Source: Nemania diffusa
Lineage: Eukaryota > Ascomycota > Sordariomycetes > Xylariales > Xylariaceae
DNA: 64,000 nucleotides
NCBI GenBank assembly: GCA_038501195.1
Contig: JBBPUQ010000008.1
Coordinates: 1,778,001 to 1,842,000 of the forward strand
Reading direction: 5' to 3'
In this document: in pieces, positions 11,470 to 22,023 of the stretch
Position numbering within the stretch: position 1 is the first letter of the stretch
Layout of the letters: every line of letters begins with the position of its first letter
Notes under the pieces: model-generated
Database searches by the model: none
Told to the model about the DNA's origin: nothing
Seen by the model: the letters and a program-made list of their open reading frames with translations, nothing else
Program-made: the position numbers and the translations under genes

Positions 11470-13140
11470 TCACGCTGGTAGTAGTCGAGCCTTTCTGTTC
11501 CACTTAAACATAGACCCAGTTACATAAACTTTATCCCCTCCCTGTCTCCATTCTATTTTTGTTGTGACAAGCAGCTGTCTTAACATAACGCCAAAGTGAG
11601 AATTCCGAAAGGTGTCCGCCTCCTTGGCGATTAGCCGTACACGTTGGAAGTACCCCGGTTCGTCGCGAATAACTCCACCCTCAGACTGTGTTTCGAATTC
11701 CTCATCGTCGGTCATCTCTTCGAGAATGCCTCCCCTGAACTCAGGACGACGGGTGCTTTTGGCATGTTCTAAGACGCGAATCCACATGCCGCAATTCTCA
11801 TTCCGACTATATGTAAAGAAGGGGCTTTAGAAAATAGCTAATCAGGCGTTGCTAGTAGCTTACCATTGCGCATTCCTTCCCACTGTCGCCTGCGTCTCGG
11901 TATCACACCGTGGACAGAAGCCCTCGAGAGCAAAGTCAGCAAAGATCATACTCATATCGATTTTCATGCCGCGTCGCACGGCCGCATTCCAGGGAATCTG
12001 CCTATTGATATCCTTGCCACTGCAGCTTTCTTCGAGTGCATATTGTTGCCGGATAACCATTTCATGGCCCCTTAGGCCTTCAAATTGGTGCTCAAGAAGA
12101 GAGTAGAAGAACTGCGAGTGTTGATGAAGACTTAGTCTCGGATCCGACGGCTGGGTATTAGAATACGACATGCAGCTTCACTGACCTGCCAACTATGTAT
12201 TAGGCCCCAGTTAATGTCGACCCTATTACCGAGAGCGTCTTCGATGGTAATTCCTTTGTGTAGTGTAGGATCTGGTGCAGCGAAAAATTGCGAGTCTGTC
12301 GCCTTGTATTGCTGGTCGATAACGAACCGGGATAAGGCTTCAAGCAAATCCTTAATATACAGCACTGACTGAAGAATTGACTTCGATGTCATAAATATGG
12401 TTCCAGATGTTTCTTGTTGCATAGTCAAAGATTTATTCATGGCCACAAGCATTTCATTTTGATCTTTAATAACTTGGAGTGCCTGAGCTTGACGGGACTC
12501 TATAGCTTGTTCAACCTCGTTAATGCGACGCATTAGTATTACATTGTCGACACGCGCAGATTTCCTAGTGGAGTCAGTGAACGGCAATTAGAAGCACACA
12601 AAGGAATGAAGCATATCAGAGTTAGAAGGAAAAGAAGATGGCGGGCTGACTGTGAAGTGAGTGCGGTTAAGAGAGACAGTCGTGACGTGCTAATCTTTAG
12701 CTTGTTCTGTAGCTTCGTCACATTGTCTTTCTCCCACAACCACTGGATTTTCCTGTACGTGTCCTTGACACGATTCTTTGATCCACCAGTTGTAAGACTT
12801 TCGCGGTACTTATAACTCCATCCATCGAGGGCGTCTTGCATCAGTGTTGTGCATTCATCTACGACTGATTTCGTAGTAGCACTGAGGCCACACAACCACG
12901 GCGACTGTTCATATTGTTGATATGTCGCAATTACCTTAGCATTGTCAGTCTGGAGAGAGGATATGGCTAAATGCAACAGACAAGTGTTAAAACCTTGACA
13001 AACCCATCCAAATCCTGTCGTAGGTCCTGGTATTCTTTCGCACTGCCACGTGAGGAACTCAGGGCCCGGCCTAGCTGCACCGCAACCTGAGTGAGGGCTA
13101 TGATGTCGCCAAAGCTACCGAATGTGAAGGAAGTCGACAT
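11470..13140 (-). CDS. Fungal STAND-N / ubiquitin-like-domain protein with C-terminal zinc ribbon
   Basis: Function unknown. The family is large in filamentous fungi and its N-terminal helices resemble those attached to STAND/NLR immune-type receptors. My five-exon model is 13140-12994, 12949-12651, 12564-12186, 12111-11864 and 11806-11470, 469 aa. The N-terminus SFTFGSFGDIIALTQVAVQL and SSRGSAKEYQDLRQDLDGFV is the typical opening. Helical and coiled segments run to about 245. A ubiquitin-like fold follows (ITIEDALGNRVDINWGLIHSWQ to FEGLRGHEMVIRQQYALEE and GMKIDMSMIF). Then comes a probable zinc ribbon with Cys341, 344, 358 and 363 (CPRCDTET and CRNENC, the latter made by splicing). The first intron (44 bp, donor GTTTTA) is atypical; without it a stop follows at once, so this junction is the weakest. 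The other introns have GTCAGC, GTCAGT and GTAAGC donors. Confidence 0.75.
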
Positions 13141-13993
13141 ACTACGAGGTTGTATAGCGGCTACAAGAGTTCGTATCAGGAATTCTTTTGGGGCGATTAA
13201 TAGATTAAAATGTCATGAACGACTACCTCGTCCAGCCCTATAACTGCTGGTTTCTATAAGTGGCAGTGCATTCTCACATCTCTGGGTTGCTTATGAGCCG
13301 GTTTTGCCACATGTGATAGCACTGCAACTGCTGGCAGCTGGTATGCGACATGGAGTTATCAGGAGGTTGTTGCCAGGAACAGGTAAGCCATCAGTTACAT
13401 ACCTACATGTACTGTCTGTGTAAACTTCATCTACTACCTCATTAGGTACTAGGGTGTTGAGGTATATGTTGTGTGTTGTTTTATGTATTGATCTTGAGGT
13501 TTTTATTTATTTACAGATTATATATCTTGTATACATCTATGTAAGAATTCTAGCCTAGGAGTGAGATCAATGTTGTAGAGGCATTGAAAAACGAGCCGGC
13601 AGACTTTGGGAGGGGTTCTCCTATAGTATTATAGTAGACGAGAACTCCAGCTAACTCTGTAAGTTAAAATACCTACTACATATCACCAAGTACTGCAAGA
13701 TCACCACAGACACATATAATAAGGAACGCTATGTCAACGATTTTGAAATCGTAGATATTCGCGGTGTCTGAGACTTGGTCATAGATATGCAACTATGCCT
13801 ATATAGTAAATGCGCAGAATATCCGTTATCACTGAGTGATCTGGGACGCTTTTCAAAACCCGACAGCCTCTAGATGAACAACCCTTCTAACCATAAGGGT
13901 CGGTAAAAAAAGCCTGCTTGCGAAGCTTCACGAATTTTTGATAATCTAATTCACAACCGCCTCTATTTTTCTGTATGTTTTCCACGCAGTGTG
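13141..13993. other. Intergenic between tandem minus-strand genes
   Basis: Contains the promoter of the ubiquitin-like-domain gene on its left and the 3' flank of BPL1 on its right. AT-leaning, no supported ORF. Confidence 0.55.
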
Positions 13994-16018
13994 TCATATC
14001 TTCCGCTTGACCAGGCCTCTGAAGAAGTCAAAGCTGTTTTCATCACTTTGCAGAGCCCACATCTTGCCGGTCGGCTTGTCGTCTCTACCGAGCTCTTCAA
14101 CTTTGAGCATGCCCCAGTCGGTGGTGATGCCAACGATACGAGCCTTGACGCCTCCCTCGGCCTCGAGAGTGACAACTTGGCGACCATGCAGCCATTCATC
14201 ATAGTAAGAACGCTCTAATTCCCTCGTAAAACCAAAACGGACAAATTTCTTATATAGAGTTTCCAGTCGCGTGAGAATGCGAGCAATGAGCTTCTCAATT
14301 CTGAACGACGGCAAGTGTGGCGGCAGGAGGGCATCAAGAGATGTCGTCGGCCGCCCGTTAGTCGTGTTAATGCCGATACCTAGCACGATCTGATATGATC
14401 CTGAAGAATAGACGCAGTTTGACAATATACCGCCGATTTTGACATATGTCGATGGATTGCGAGGGTCTCGGGCGTAAATATCATTAGGCCACTTCAGTTT
14501 CACGGGTAGTTGGTCGTATCCTGTATCGTAAGTTTTGATGGCTTGGACAATTGCGACCGCAGCCAGGTATTGAATAAATACAATAGGACGGCTCACTGCG
14601 AGGTGTCCAGGGTGGTTAATCACTGTAGACATGATTAGAGATCCTGCGGGCGAGACCCAGACGTTGGTGCCGCGACCCCGTCCTGCGACTTGAGTAGTAG
14701 CCGCCACTGTGAAACCAGAGGGAAGCTTAGAAAGGAGCTTAAAGTTCTTTTCTAGGATAGTATTGGTGCTTGTCAAGACCTCGCCATACATCAGGTAGTT
14801 CCCCCACTCTTCAGCATCGGTATCTGTCTGACGATATTCTCTCAGACTCGAGTAAAATGCGTGATGGTTAAAGTAAGGGGTTGCCTTAGCCTCGGGCCAT
14901 GCTTGCTCATGAGTGGTAATGCGCTTGACGATTGTTGTGTAATCAATCAAAGCTTCATCAGTCGAACTAGATGGCTTGGTAAGCTCACCCGTAATCTCAT
15001 TGACAGGGAGTGTATCTTTCAATTCGTTCATACACCACCTAGTTTCAGGTTTCTCAAGATGAAATATATCATGCTCTGCTCTGATATACTCCTCTCCATC
15101 TTCCTTACTGATGATATCCTCCCAGGAGTACAGCAAATCATCGACATTGCTGCTGACGATAGAGGACAAATGAAGGCGGGACAGGGAAGGCACACCTGAT
15201 GATTCCTGGCTTACTTCGAGGCCAAGTTTCGTTAGGCAAGCCTTTAAGAAGCTTACCCGATCGCTGTCGCCTGCTTGGAGAGAAGCGATCAAGTCGTTGT
15301 ACCCATCAATGTCATGATGAGGGCTGAGGTTGGCGGCAGCGAACTCTGGGTGAGTTCCGGTAAGGATGGCAGCACCCTGGCCAACCCGACAATATACAAC
15401 GGCTACCTTTTCCGCGCCCCCATCAACGTCAAGCTTGTCGTCATAGCTAGCCAAGACCTCGCCGTCGTTGTTTGGGTCATTCGCGTCGACAAAAACGCCG
15501 CCGCCGTTGAAATATGACGTGACGACCTCAGGCACCACACCTGCGCCCTTGAATGCATCCTTTTTAACGTTGATCCTTACTGCCCTGGCTCCCGTTTCAC
15601 TGTTGTACTGGAAGCCTTGAAAAGCGCTACCCCGGCAGGTGCCGGGAAAGAAGGCAAGCTCCCTTGACCCTATAACTTCCATAGGTGTGTTGCCAACCTC
15701 GAACTCACACTTTTTGCAGCCATAATAGGCGCCGGCGCAGAAGCCGAAATATTTTCCACCGCGGCGCACGTACTGGGAAATAATAGAGTTCCCCTGGCCG
15801 TTCAGTACGCGGCAGTAGCCGAGGTCAGCGCCGCCGGGAAAAACCAAGAGGGCACACGACGGGGCCCACGGCTCCTTAAGCAGCACGGCATCGGTGACTG
15901 GTATGACGGCGTAATTTGGCGAAAGTAGACGTCGCAGGGAGTAGATGGCATGCTTCACCGATTCGACTGTAGTCCCCGTGCCGTTATACACGAGGACATT
16001 CAGTTTACGGGAAGTCAT
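13994..16018 (-). CDS. BPL1: Biotin-protein ligase (holocarboxylase synthetase)
   Basis: Activates biotin with ATP to biotinyl-AMP and attaches it to lysines of acetyl-CoA carboxylase and pyruvate carboxylase. Single exon, 674 aa. The N-terminal half (about 5-270) is the glutamine-amidotransferase-like domain typical of eukaryotic BPLs (ALLVFPGGADLGYCRVLNGQ; YVRRGGKYFGFCAGAYYG with Cys94 in the nucleophile position). The catalytic domain begins near 405. AGRGRGTNVWVSPAGS (445-460) is the adenylate-binding loop, and LKWPNDIYARD (508-518) is the conserved KWPND segment. GILSNCVY, VLGIGINTTNGRP and the C-terminal SH3-like domain (about 615-674, GRQVVTLEAEGG to LQSDENSFDFFRG) complete the fold. 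It diverges from COA4 over 294 bp. Confidence 0.97.
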   Translation of the reverse strand: MTSRKLNVLVYNGTGTTVESVKHAIYSLRRLLSPNYAVIPVTDAVLLKEPWAPSCALLVFPGGADLGYCRVLNGQGNSIISQYVRRGGKYFGFCAGAYYGCKKCEFEVGNTPMEVIGSRELAFFPGTCRGSAFQGFQYNSETGARAVRINVKKDAFKGAGVVPEVVTSYFNGGGVFVDANDPNNDGEVLASYDDKLDVDGGAEKVAVVYCRVGQGAAILTGTHPEFAAANLSPHHDIDGYNDLIASLQAGDSDRVSFLKACLTKLGLEVSQESSGVPSLSRLHLSSIVSSNVDDLLYSWEDIISKEDGEEYIRAEHDIFHLEKPETRWCMNELKDTLPVNEITGELTKPSSSTDEALIDYTTIVKRITTHEQAWPEAKATPYFNHHAFYSSLREYRQTDTDAEEWGNYLMYGEVLTSTNTILEKNFKLLSKLPSGFTVAATTQVAGRGRGTNVWVSPAGSLIMSTVINHPGHLAVSRPIVFIQYLAAVAIVQAIKTYDTGYDQLPVKLKWPNDIYARDPRNPSTYVKIGGILSNCVYSSGSYQIVLGIGINTTNGRPTTSLDALLPPHLPSFRIEKLIARILTRLETLYKKFVRFGFTRELERSYYDEWLHGRQVVTLEAEGGVKARIVGITTDWGMLKVEELGRDDKPTGKMWALQSDENSFDFFRGLVKRKI

Positions 16019-16312
16019 AGCTGGTCCGCGGTCAAATTGGCTTTGAATTCGGACTGAAGTGGAGTGTTGGAGAAGAGGTAGGTCCGTAGATGGTGCTGTA
16101 CCGGAGTCTCAGCGCTGAAAGATGTACCTACTAGCCCGAAGGTTGCCGGACTTACACCGCCCGCAATTTCAACGGAGGTACCAACTATAACCCGCTGAAG
16201 ATCGATCGAACGTTGCACACTCAGACACCCGCCCCTATCAAAAAGCTTTTATAGAGGCCAACTAGACTACGGATCAGCCAAGCAGCCACATAGACAATCA
16301 AATATACACACG
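16019..16312. promoter_or_regulatory. Shared divergent promoter region of BPL1 and COA4
   Basis: The 294-bp spacer between the two start codons must carry both promoters. A TATA-like TTTTATAG lies at 16246-16253, about 60 bases before the COA4 ATG. Function is inferred from position. Confidence 0.5.
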
Positions 16313-16824
16313 ATGTCGAAGAAAGAAGATGCAGCCCAGCAGAACTCTACTGTACCAGTAGATGATGATGAGCCCGACGAGTGGTACGAATCCAAGCTTA
16401 CTTTGCGCACGTAAAATGGTCCCAAGAACTGACGTTGAATTTATAGGGATAAGAGAATCTTTAGCACAGGTTGCGCTGGTAGGTTGGCGAGAGAAAATAC
16501 TGCATGAGGGATTTTCTCGTCCTCCTTGAGTCAATTAACAGAACTAACGAGCTTACCCGATGGCTAGATGAAAACGCCAACTTGACAGACTGCTACTGGA
16601 AAAAGAAAGACTGGCGTGCTTGCAAAGAAGAGGTAGGCTTTAGGTATTCTGTACTGCTTCGGCATCCCCCACTAACAAGCCCTGGTGGGAGATGCTGTAA
16701 CGTTAGGTACTGCAACTAACTGGCAATGTAGTTGGCAATCTTTCGGGCATGTTGGAAGAAACACAACAACGATGAGAGGACATCAACTAAAGATAATACT
16801 GACGATCAAAAGAATTTAAATTAA
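16313..16824 (+). CDS. COA4: COA4/CMC3, twin CX9C cytochrome c oxidase assembly factor
   Basis: Small intermembrane-space protein imported by the Mia40 route and needed for cytochrome oxidase assembly. Four exons, 16313-16383, 16447-16478 (32 nt), 16568-16632 and 16732-16824, give 86 aa with all junctions in frame. The spliced product reads DEPDEWDKRIFSTGC, then ADENANLTDC, YWKKKDWRACKEEL and AIFRACWKKHNN. The cysteines form C-x9-C twice (C-ADENANLTD-C and C-KEELAIFRA-C), and KKDWRACK is characteristic of the Coa4/Cmc3 branch. Introns start GTACGA, GTAGGT and GTAGGC. The C-terminus is a hydrophilic tail. Alternative: another twin-CX9C protein, but the D-x-R-x-x-x-T-G-C start favours COA4. Confidence 0.88.
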
Positions 16825-17299
16825 AGGAAAACCAACCAGATTCCCCGGAATTATTTATCTCCCTGTATTTATAGCTCTTTGTATAAAGGATCCTTAAGGA
16901 GGACGGCCAAAACACAATTCAACTCGCCTACATTTACCTACCACATTTATGTAAACTGACAGCTAATTAGACTAATTGTTATCCGAAACTCTTATTTGTG
17001 TCGCACAGGTCTTATTTATTTTATTTATTAATATGAGCTGCACGAAGCCAGAAGCAAGACTCCATGCAAAAGAATAATAGGTCCATAAGCCCGTACCCCA
17101 GTGTTATTCCTTACCTGGGTACCTAGGTACTGTAGATAATAGATAATCTATCTTAGTACCTACCTACCTAAGATAAGGAGATAGCGTACCTGTGACAGTC
17201 GTGATACAGCAAAACCATTTCTCCAAGCCTCTAAAAGCTCCCTCCTACAAAGCCATACCCGCCATCACCACAACCTTAAAATCCCCTCCTGCAGCAACC
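16825..17299. promoter_or_regulatory. Intergenic, promoter region of MGM101
   Basis: Contains a TACCTAGGTA palindrome at 17120-17129 and a run of TACC repeats at about 17156-17170 (TACCTACCTACC). The MGM101 frame stays open upstream to about 17192, but no ATG occurs there, so this part is taken as 5' UTR and promoter. Confidence 0.5.
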
Positions 17300-18390
17300 A
17301 TGGCCTCCCACGCCATGCATCCGATACGCTCAGCTAGTCGAGGCATACATTTCGTCCCCCGAATCGCAACGTTACCAACCCAATGCGCGGCACGAAGGCT
17401 GGTAACAACGTCGAAGGCAAGGGCCTCGTCCTCAACACCCCCGTCCTCAACCCCCCCATCCTCAGCACCCCCGGCCTCAACCTCCAAGGCGCCGCCCCCC
17501 GTCCCTCCACGCTCATACGCTAGGACGCCTATCGCGAAAGTCGCCACGCGCAAGCCCATACCCGCCGTGTCAGGCGAGCCTCTCCCCGACGCGCCCCCAG
17601 CCACGGGAAGCCCAGACGCAGCAGGAGCGGCGGCGGCGGCGATGGCGGCGATGGCGGGCAACGGCAATGGGAACGGCAATGGCAATGGCAACGACAACGG
17701 CAACGGCGAAGCGAAACCGATCGACTGGCAGAGCTCGTACCACGGCCTGGGCACCTCGGCCTTCTCCCCCGAGACGTCGACGGTGCTGCAGGCCCGCCTG
17801 GACCCCTTCGACATCGAGGTGAAGCCCGACGGCATCATCTACCTGCCCGAGATCAAGTACCGGCGCATCCTTAACACGGCCTTCGGCCCCGGCGCCTGGG
17901 GATTGGCGCCGCGCGGCGAGCTCATGGTGCAGGACCGGCTGGTGACAAGGGAATACGCGCTCGTGGTGCACGGCCGGTGAGTCCTACCTCTTCTACTTTG
18001 TCACATGTCACCTAAACTCCCTCAATTGAAACTAACAAGTCCCTCCAAACACATAATCCCCCCCTCCCCTTACGTAAGAGACTTATATGACTAACGGGAC
18101 CTCACCCCACGAATAGATTCGTAGCCCAGGCGCGCGGCGAGCAGCAGTACTTCAACGAAGATGGGGTGTCAACGGCGGCGGAGGGCGCCAAGTCGAACGC
18201 CTTGATGCGGTGCTGCAAGGACCTAGGTATCGCGTCCGAGCTGTGGGACCCGCGTTTCATCCGTCAGTTTATGAAAGAGCACGCCATGCAGCAGTGGGTC
18301 GAGCACGTCAGCACGAAGAAGAAGAAGCAGATCTGGATGCGCAAGGACGACGAGGTCCGCTACCCGTTCAAGAAGTCGTTCACTTACTAG
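17300..18390 (+). CDS. MGM101: MGM101, mitochondrial genome maintenance recombinase
   Basis: Rad52-related single-strand annealing protein of mitochondrial nucleoids, needed for mtDNA repair and retention. Exons 17300-17976 and 18117-18390 (donor GTGAGT) give 316 aa. The start was placed at 17300 because it is the first in-frame ATG and sits in a good context (ACCATGG). The N-terminus [20 protein letters not shown], rich in Arg and Ser, fits a mitochondrial presequence. Residues about 45-140 are a Pro/Ser/Ala linker ending in an Asn-Gly run ([16 protein letters not shown]). The conserved core begins near 141 ([18 protein letters not shown]) and contains [47 protein letters not shown] and FIRQFM, ending [17 protein letters not shown]. 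Confidence 0.95.
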
Positions 18391-18881
18391 TCTCATACAA
18401 TCGCGAGCGAGAAGTTTCTGGGACGATGCAGGGCGGGAGGAAAAGAAGGATTGGAAACGAGTGCCATATGATATACACGTGTATGAAAAGCTCTAGAGGC
18501 GTCAATGGCAAGAGGTCGGTGGGATAAACCTACGACAAACATGTACATTTCGGTCTGATCAGGACATAGCGTTCATCAACGATACGCACCCGGCGCAGTC
18601 ACTTCACATCTAGGTAGCACTGGCACGTGGCACAAAGGTCATGGGCGGGGAATATCGAGGATATAATAATTAGAAGCCGCCCAACGAGGTACGACTCCCA
18701 ACTCCCAAAATTGTGTGAGCGAGTCGAATCTTCTGAATACCAGAATACGATCGTGCCATGTCCTGCCCCTTGCAGGGCTTCGTCTACTAAGAATATCCCT
18801 CGACGCCGCCCAATGAACCATGATGTAATAATTCCAGAACTCCGTGTCTCAATTCGGTGCCAGTTCCACAGTTGCGGATAT
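18391..18881. other. 3' intergenic region between convergent genes
   Basis: Lies between the stop codons of MGM101 and the HVA22-type gene and should contain both terminators. No supported ORF. Confidence 0.55.
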
Positions 18882-20024
18882 TCATGGCTGCTGAAATCCC
18901 GTGCTTTGGCCCTGGCCCTGGCTCTGGCTCTGGCTCTGGCCCTGGTTACCAGCGCCGCCCCAGCCGAACAACCAGCCGCCCTTCGCAGCCCCAGCATCTT
19001 CCTCGTTATAGCCTGTTCTACGACGGCTCCCGTCATCGTCCTCGGCCCCGCTCGGCGCATCGATCTTCTCGAAGTCGACTTCGCTTCGGCTCTTGCTCAA
19101 CGCACTACCTACGCTATAGCCACTAGGTGGGCGCGATGGCTCCTGTCCGTCCAAGCTCATGCTGCCAGGCTTTCTCGACTGGTCCGCCGCCCTGCGGTGC
19201 TCCTCGCTGTGCTGCAACTCTGCAGCCTCGCGGTCCAGTGCACCCATCATGATGGCAAGTCGTTCTCGCTGCGCAGCAATAAAGGTTATTTTCTCCTGCG
19301 CCCCGCCAATGTTCGCAGGGATCAAGGTCCCGCGAGCCGCGGCGTCACTCTTAGCAGACGTCGACAGGCCACCCGAGGCCGCGCTAACAGCACCCGCTAG
19401 CAGGTTGTAGAAGTCATGGCCGGCATTGCCAGCATTGCTGGCAGCCCAGTTCGCAGCCGGCACGCTGAACCTAGCTAGCAGTGCCTGTGTATAGCCCTGG
19501 GGCGCCGCCGCGGCCCTGGTCTCCTCCTGGGCCTCGGATGGCGGCAGGTTGAAGACTCGTGTACGTATCAGCTCTATGGCCTGCTTGAGGTATCGGATGC
19601 CCGCGGCCTTGAACCTATCGTGGGCGCTGGCAATGAAATCTTCAATCGCGAGTTCGTTCTCCTGGAGGTAGGGGTGGAGATAGCCTTCGTACAAGACGCG
19701 CGCGCCCTGCGTCGACGGGAGAACCAGCCATAGCAAGAACCCGAGTCGTATCCATGAATAGAAGGGGATCCAGACCAGAATAAAGTCAGTCCAGGACTCG
19801 GCGAGGAGCGCGCACGATAGCACCGACCAGTACATGAGCCATGGTGTCAGTTGGGTCGGATCGGACGTCTTGAGGGCTTTGTAGGAGGCGAAGAGTGGGA
19901 AGAGAAAGGACGCTATGGAACTACGAGGTGAGTAGCCTAGTTAGTACAGTCGCGCATTTGACGTGGTGCTATGGGGATGCTGCAGGTCCGCTTACGCGAA
20001 GAAGTGTGCTATAATGTTGAACAT
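18882..20024 (-). CDS. HVA22/TB2/DP1 (REEP-type) reticulon-like ER membrane protein with long C-terminal tail
   Basis: Members shape tubular ER through hairpin membrane insertions. Exon 1 (20024-19996) encodes MFNIIAHFF and part of a codon; exon 2 (19920-18882) completes 355 aa (donor GTAAGC, acceptor TCGTAG). The domain is plain: SIASFLFPLFASYKALKTSD, TPWLMYWSVLSCALLAESWT, DFILVWIPFYSWIRLGFLLW and LVLPSTQGARVLYEGYLHP (about 10-95). The remaining 260 residues are cytosolic, Ala/Ser/Asp/Gly-rich and probably disordered, and end in a Gln/Gly/Ser repeat (GQSQSQSQGQGQS). Yeast Yop1 is about 180 aa, so this is the longer filamentous-fungal paralogue rather than Yop1 itself. Confidence 0.87.
18902..18950 (-). 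repeat. Hexanucleotide (CCTGGC/TCTGGC) microsatellite in coding sequence
   Basis: Alternating CTGGCC/CTGGCT units on the + strand. On the coding (minus) strand they give the Gln-Ser/Gln-Gly repeat at the C-terminus of the HVA22-type protein. The period is a multiple of three, so length changes would not shift the frame. Confidence 0.8.
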
Positions 20025-22023
20025 GATGACAGGTCTTCTCGTTGTTGTAAGGTAGATGTGACGAATGACGGCTAGCACAAAAGGTGAAGATTTAGCTTCC
20101 GTCTTCACAACGATTGACTGTGGCACAAAGGCTGTCGAGAAGGGTAGTTTCAGCTGACTCTGTCCAAACACAGACAAAGCGATGACGAGAGATCTCAGGC
20201 CGCGATGACCCTATCAAGCCTAGGGCTTTTCAAAGCGCAAAGAGATGAGAAAGAGGGTGCCTAACGTAGGAAAACCAGTCGGCAGGCAGGTAGAAAAGTT
20301 GTAGGGCGAGTCGGAATTCCGTGGGAAACATGAAGTTTCATAGGAATGAGAATGAGAAGCAATGAAGCTGCCTACTGCTTTCGATGTTAGAGGTATGACG
20401 AATGCCATAGCCTGACAGGTGACCCCACCAGTACACTGTGCTGTACTCACCCCGCTAAGGTTGGAATTGGACTGCCTAATGTAGCCGCCAACCAGATCAG
20501 CTGTGCTAGTCAATTGACAGGTACAGATGGGGCAAAGCTGCGCTGTAAACCGTATAAAGAGTACCTAGCGCTTAGGTACTCACGCGGGGCTACAGTGGGG
20601 CGGTCATTCTAGGTCGACATGCGCTAAGGGCGGGGTGATCTGGATTTGACTTGCTAGGTATTTTATGTCGTCTATCAGTCAATTATGATTCACTTAAACA
20701 ACTCGTATTGAAGATGATGAAGGGGCTGAGTACAATATCTACATCAGCGGCTGAGCCCATTGTGTTGCATCTTGATACGATGAAGATGTCCCTAGAAATG
20801 TGAACCCCAGTGATAGAAGGCCTTGAGCCTGGGGCTGTAGAAAAAACTATGTCAGTCATTCATCCTAACAAGGCAGGATTTTGTGGCCCAGGTACAGTAT
20901 ATCTACCTAGGTACTCTATCTATAAATAGGTTCCCAAGGTGCTATGGATTTGGGTACCAATCAATCTAGTACGCGATGTATGGATGGCAACAATATCACA
21001 GTCGCAGTAAGTGTCTACAACTTATAAGTAAGACTCATTCTTTAGAGATAAATAAACACTATCAGCACGTCTCTGTAAAGACTAGAACTGCATACTAATC
21101 AAAAAGTCGTAAGGATATGGAATTCTAAATGTTAGATAGGCCGAGATGTGGATTTGGCGCCATAGTACTTGAGACATTATTTCTCACGTGATCATTATAA
21201 TAGCAGTCCTGGTGACAGTAGCAGCTATCCCTATGAACGGAAACACACAGGAATAGATGTTCCTAGGTATGCTAAAGCAATTTCTTTTAATTTATTGTGT
21301 TAGTTAGCACGGAGTTTGTAGTTTGTAATAGTCAAGTATCGGGGTGTGTTTGATATTGAAACCAGCTACAAAATGTGCAAATCTCTACAAAGTCTCAATA
21401 TACCCATTTCAGTAAATAATATGTCTTTATAGATTAAAATTACATTACTTTTGTAATTCTAAAATACTTGTTATATTTATATGCTAGCCGACTCTACATA
21501 AAATTTGGTGTTGTTGCTGCCCCAGGCATTAGCCCTTAACTTGTATAAACCTGTTTGCACGAGCTTTACAATCCAAGCCACACGTCTGCACAACTCTTTT
21601 AGGCATAAAGTTTATAGTTTATGGTGGCACTTGTGTTCCTTTTAATCTTCGCCTAAATAGTTGGAAAATCAATACATGTTATAATATTAGTAGTCCTACT
21701 GTAGTTCAAGTAAAAGCCTTGGAAAAACATGGTTAGTCGCAAACTCGGCACCTAGGTTTCGTATTTGTCATATGTGTATTAACTTCGATCTAAGTCCACA
21801 GTTGGGTTAAATAGTTATTCCTTCATTTTATAATGATTCCAGGGCCGAACAATAGTTTGTTTAGAAATACCTTTGTATAGAAATACCGGATAAATGCGGT
21901 CTCATATTTAGTACAGTATAGATATCTTGTGATACATTTCTAGGTCGTATATATCCATAATTTCTCTTTCAACTATGACATTGACAGCGCAGTTAGAAGC
22001 ACAAATGCATCCCTCCAGATAGA
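20025..22023. other. Intergenic, AT-leaning, no gene recognised
   Basis: Promoter of the HVA22-type gene near 20025-20600, with a TACCTAGGTA palindrome at 20904-20913. From about 20.9 kb to 22 kb the sequence becomes AT-rich, with frequent TpA and stops in all frames. Nothing else recognised. Confidence 0.55.

Noticed and set aside
17192..17299. In-frame extension upstream of the MGM101 start
   Set aside because: It contains no ATG; the first ATG in frame, in good context, is at 17300.
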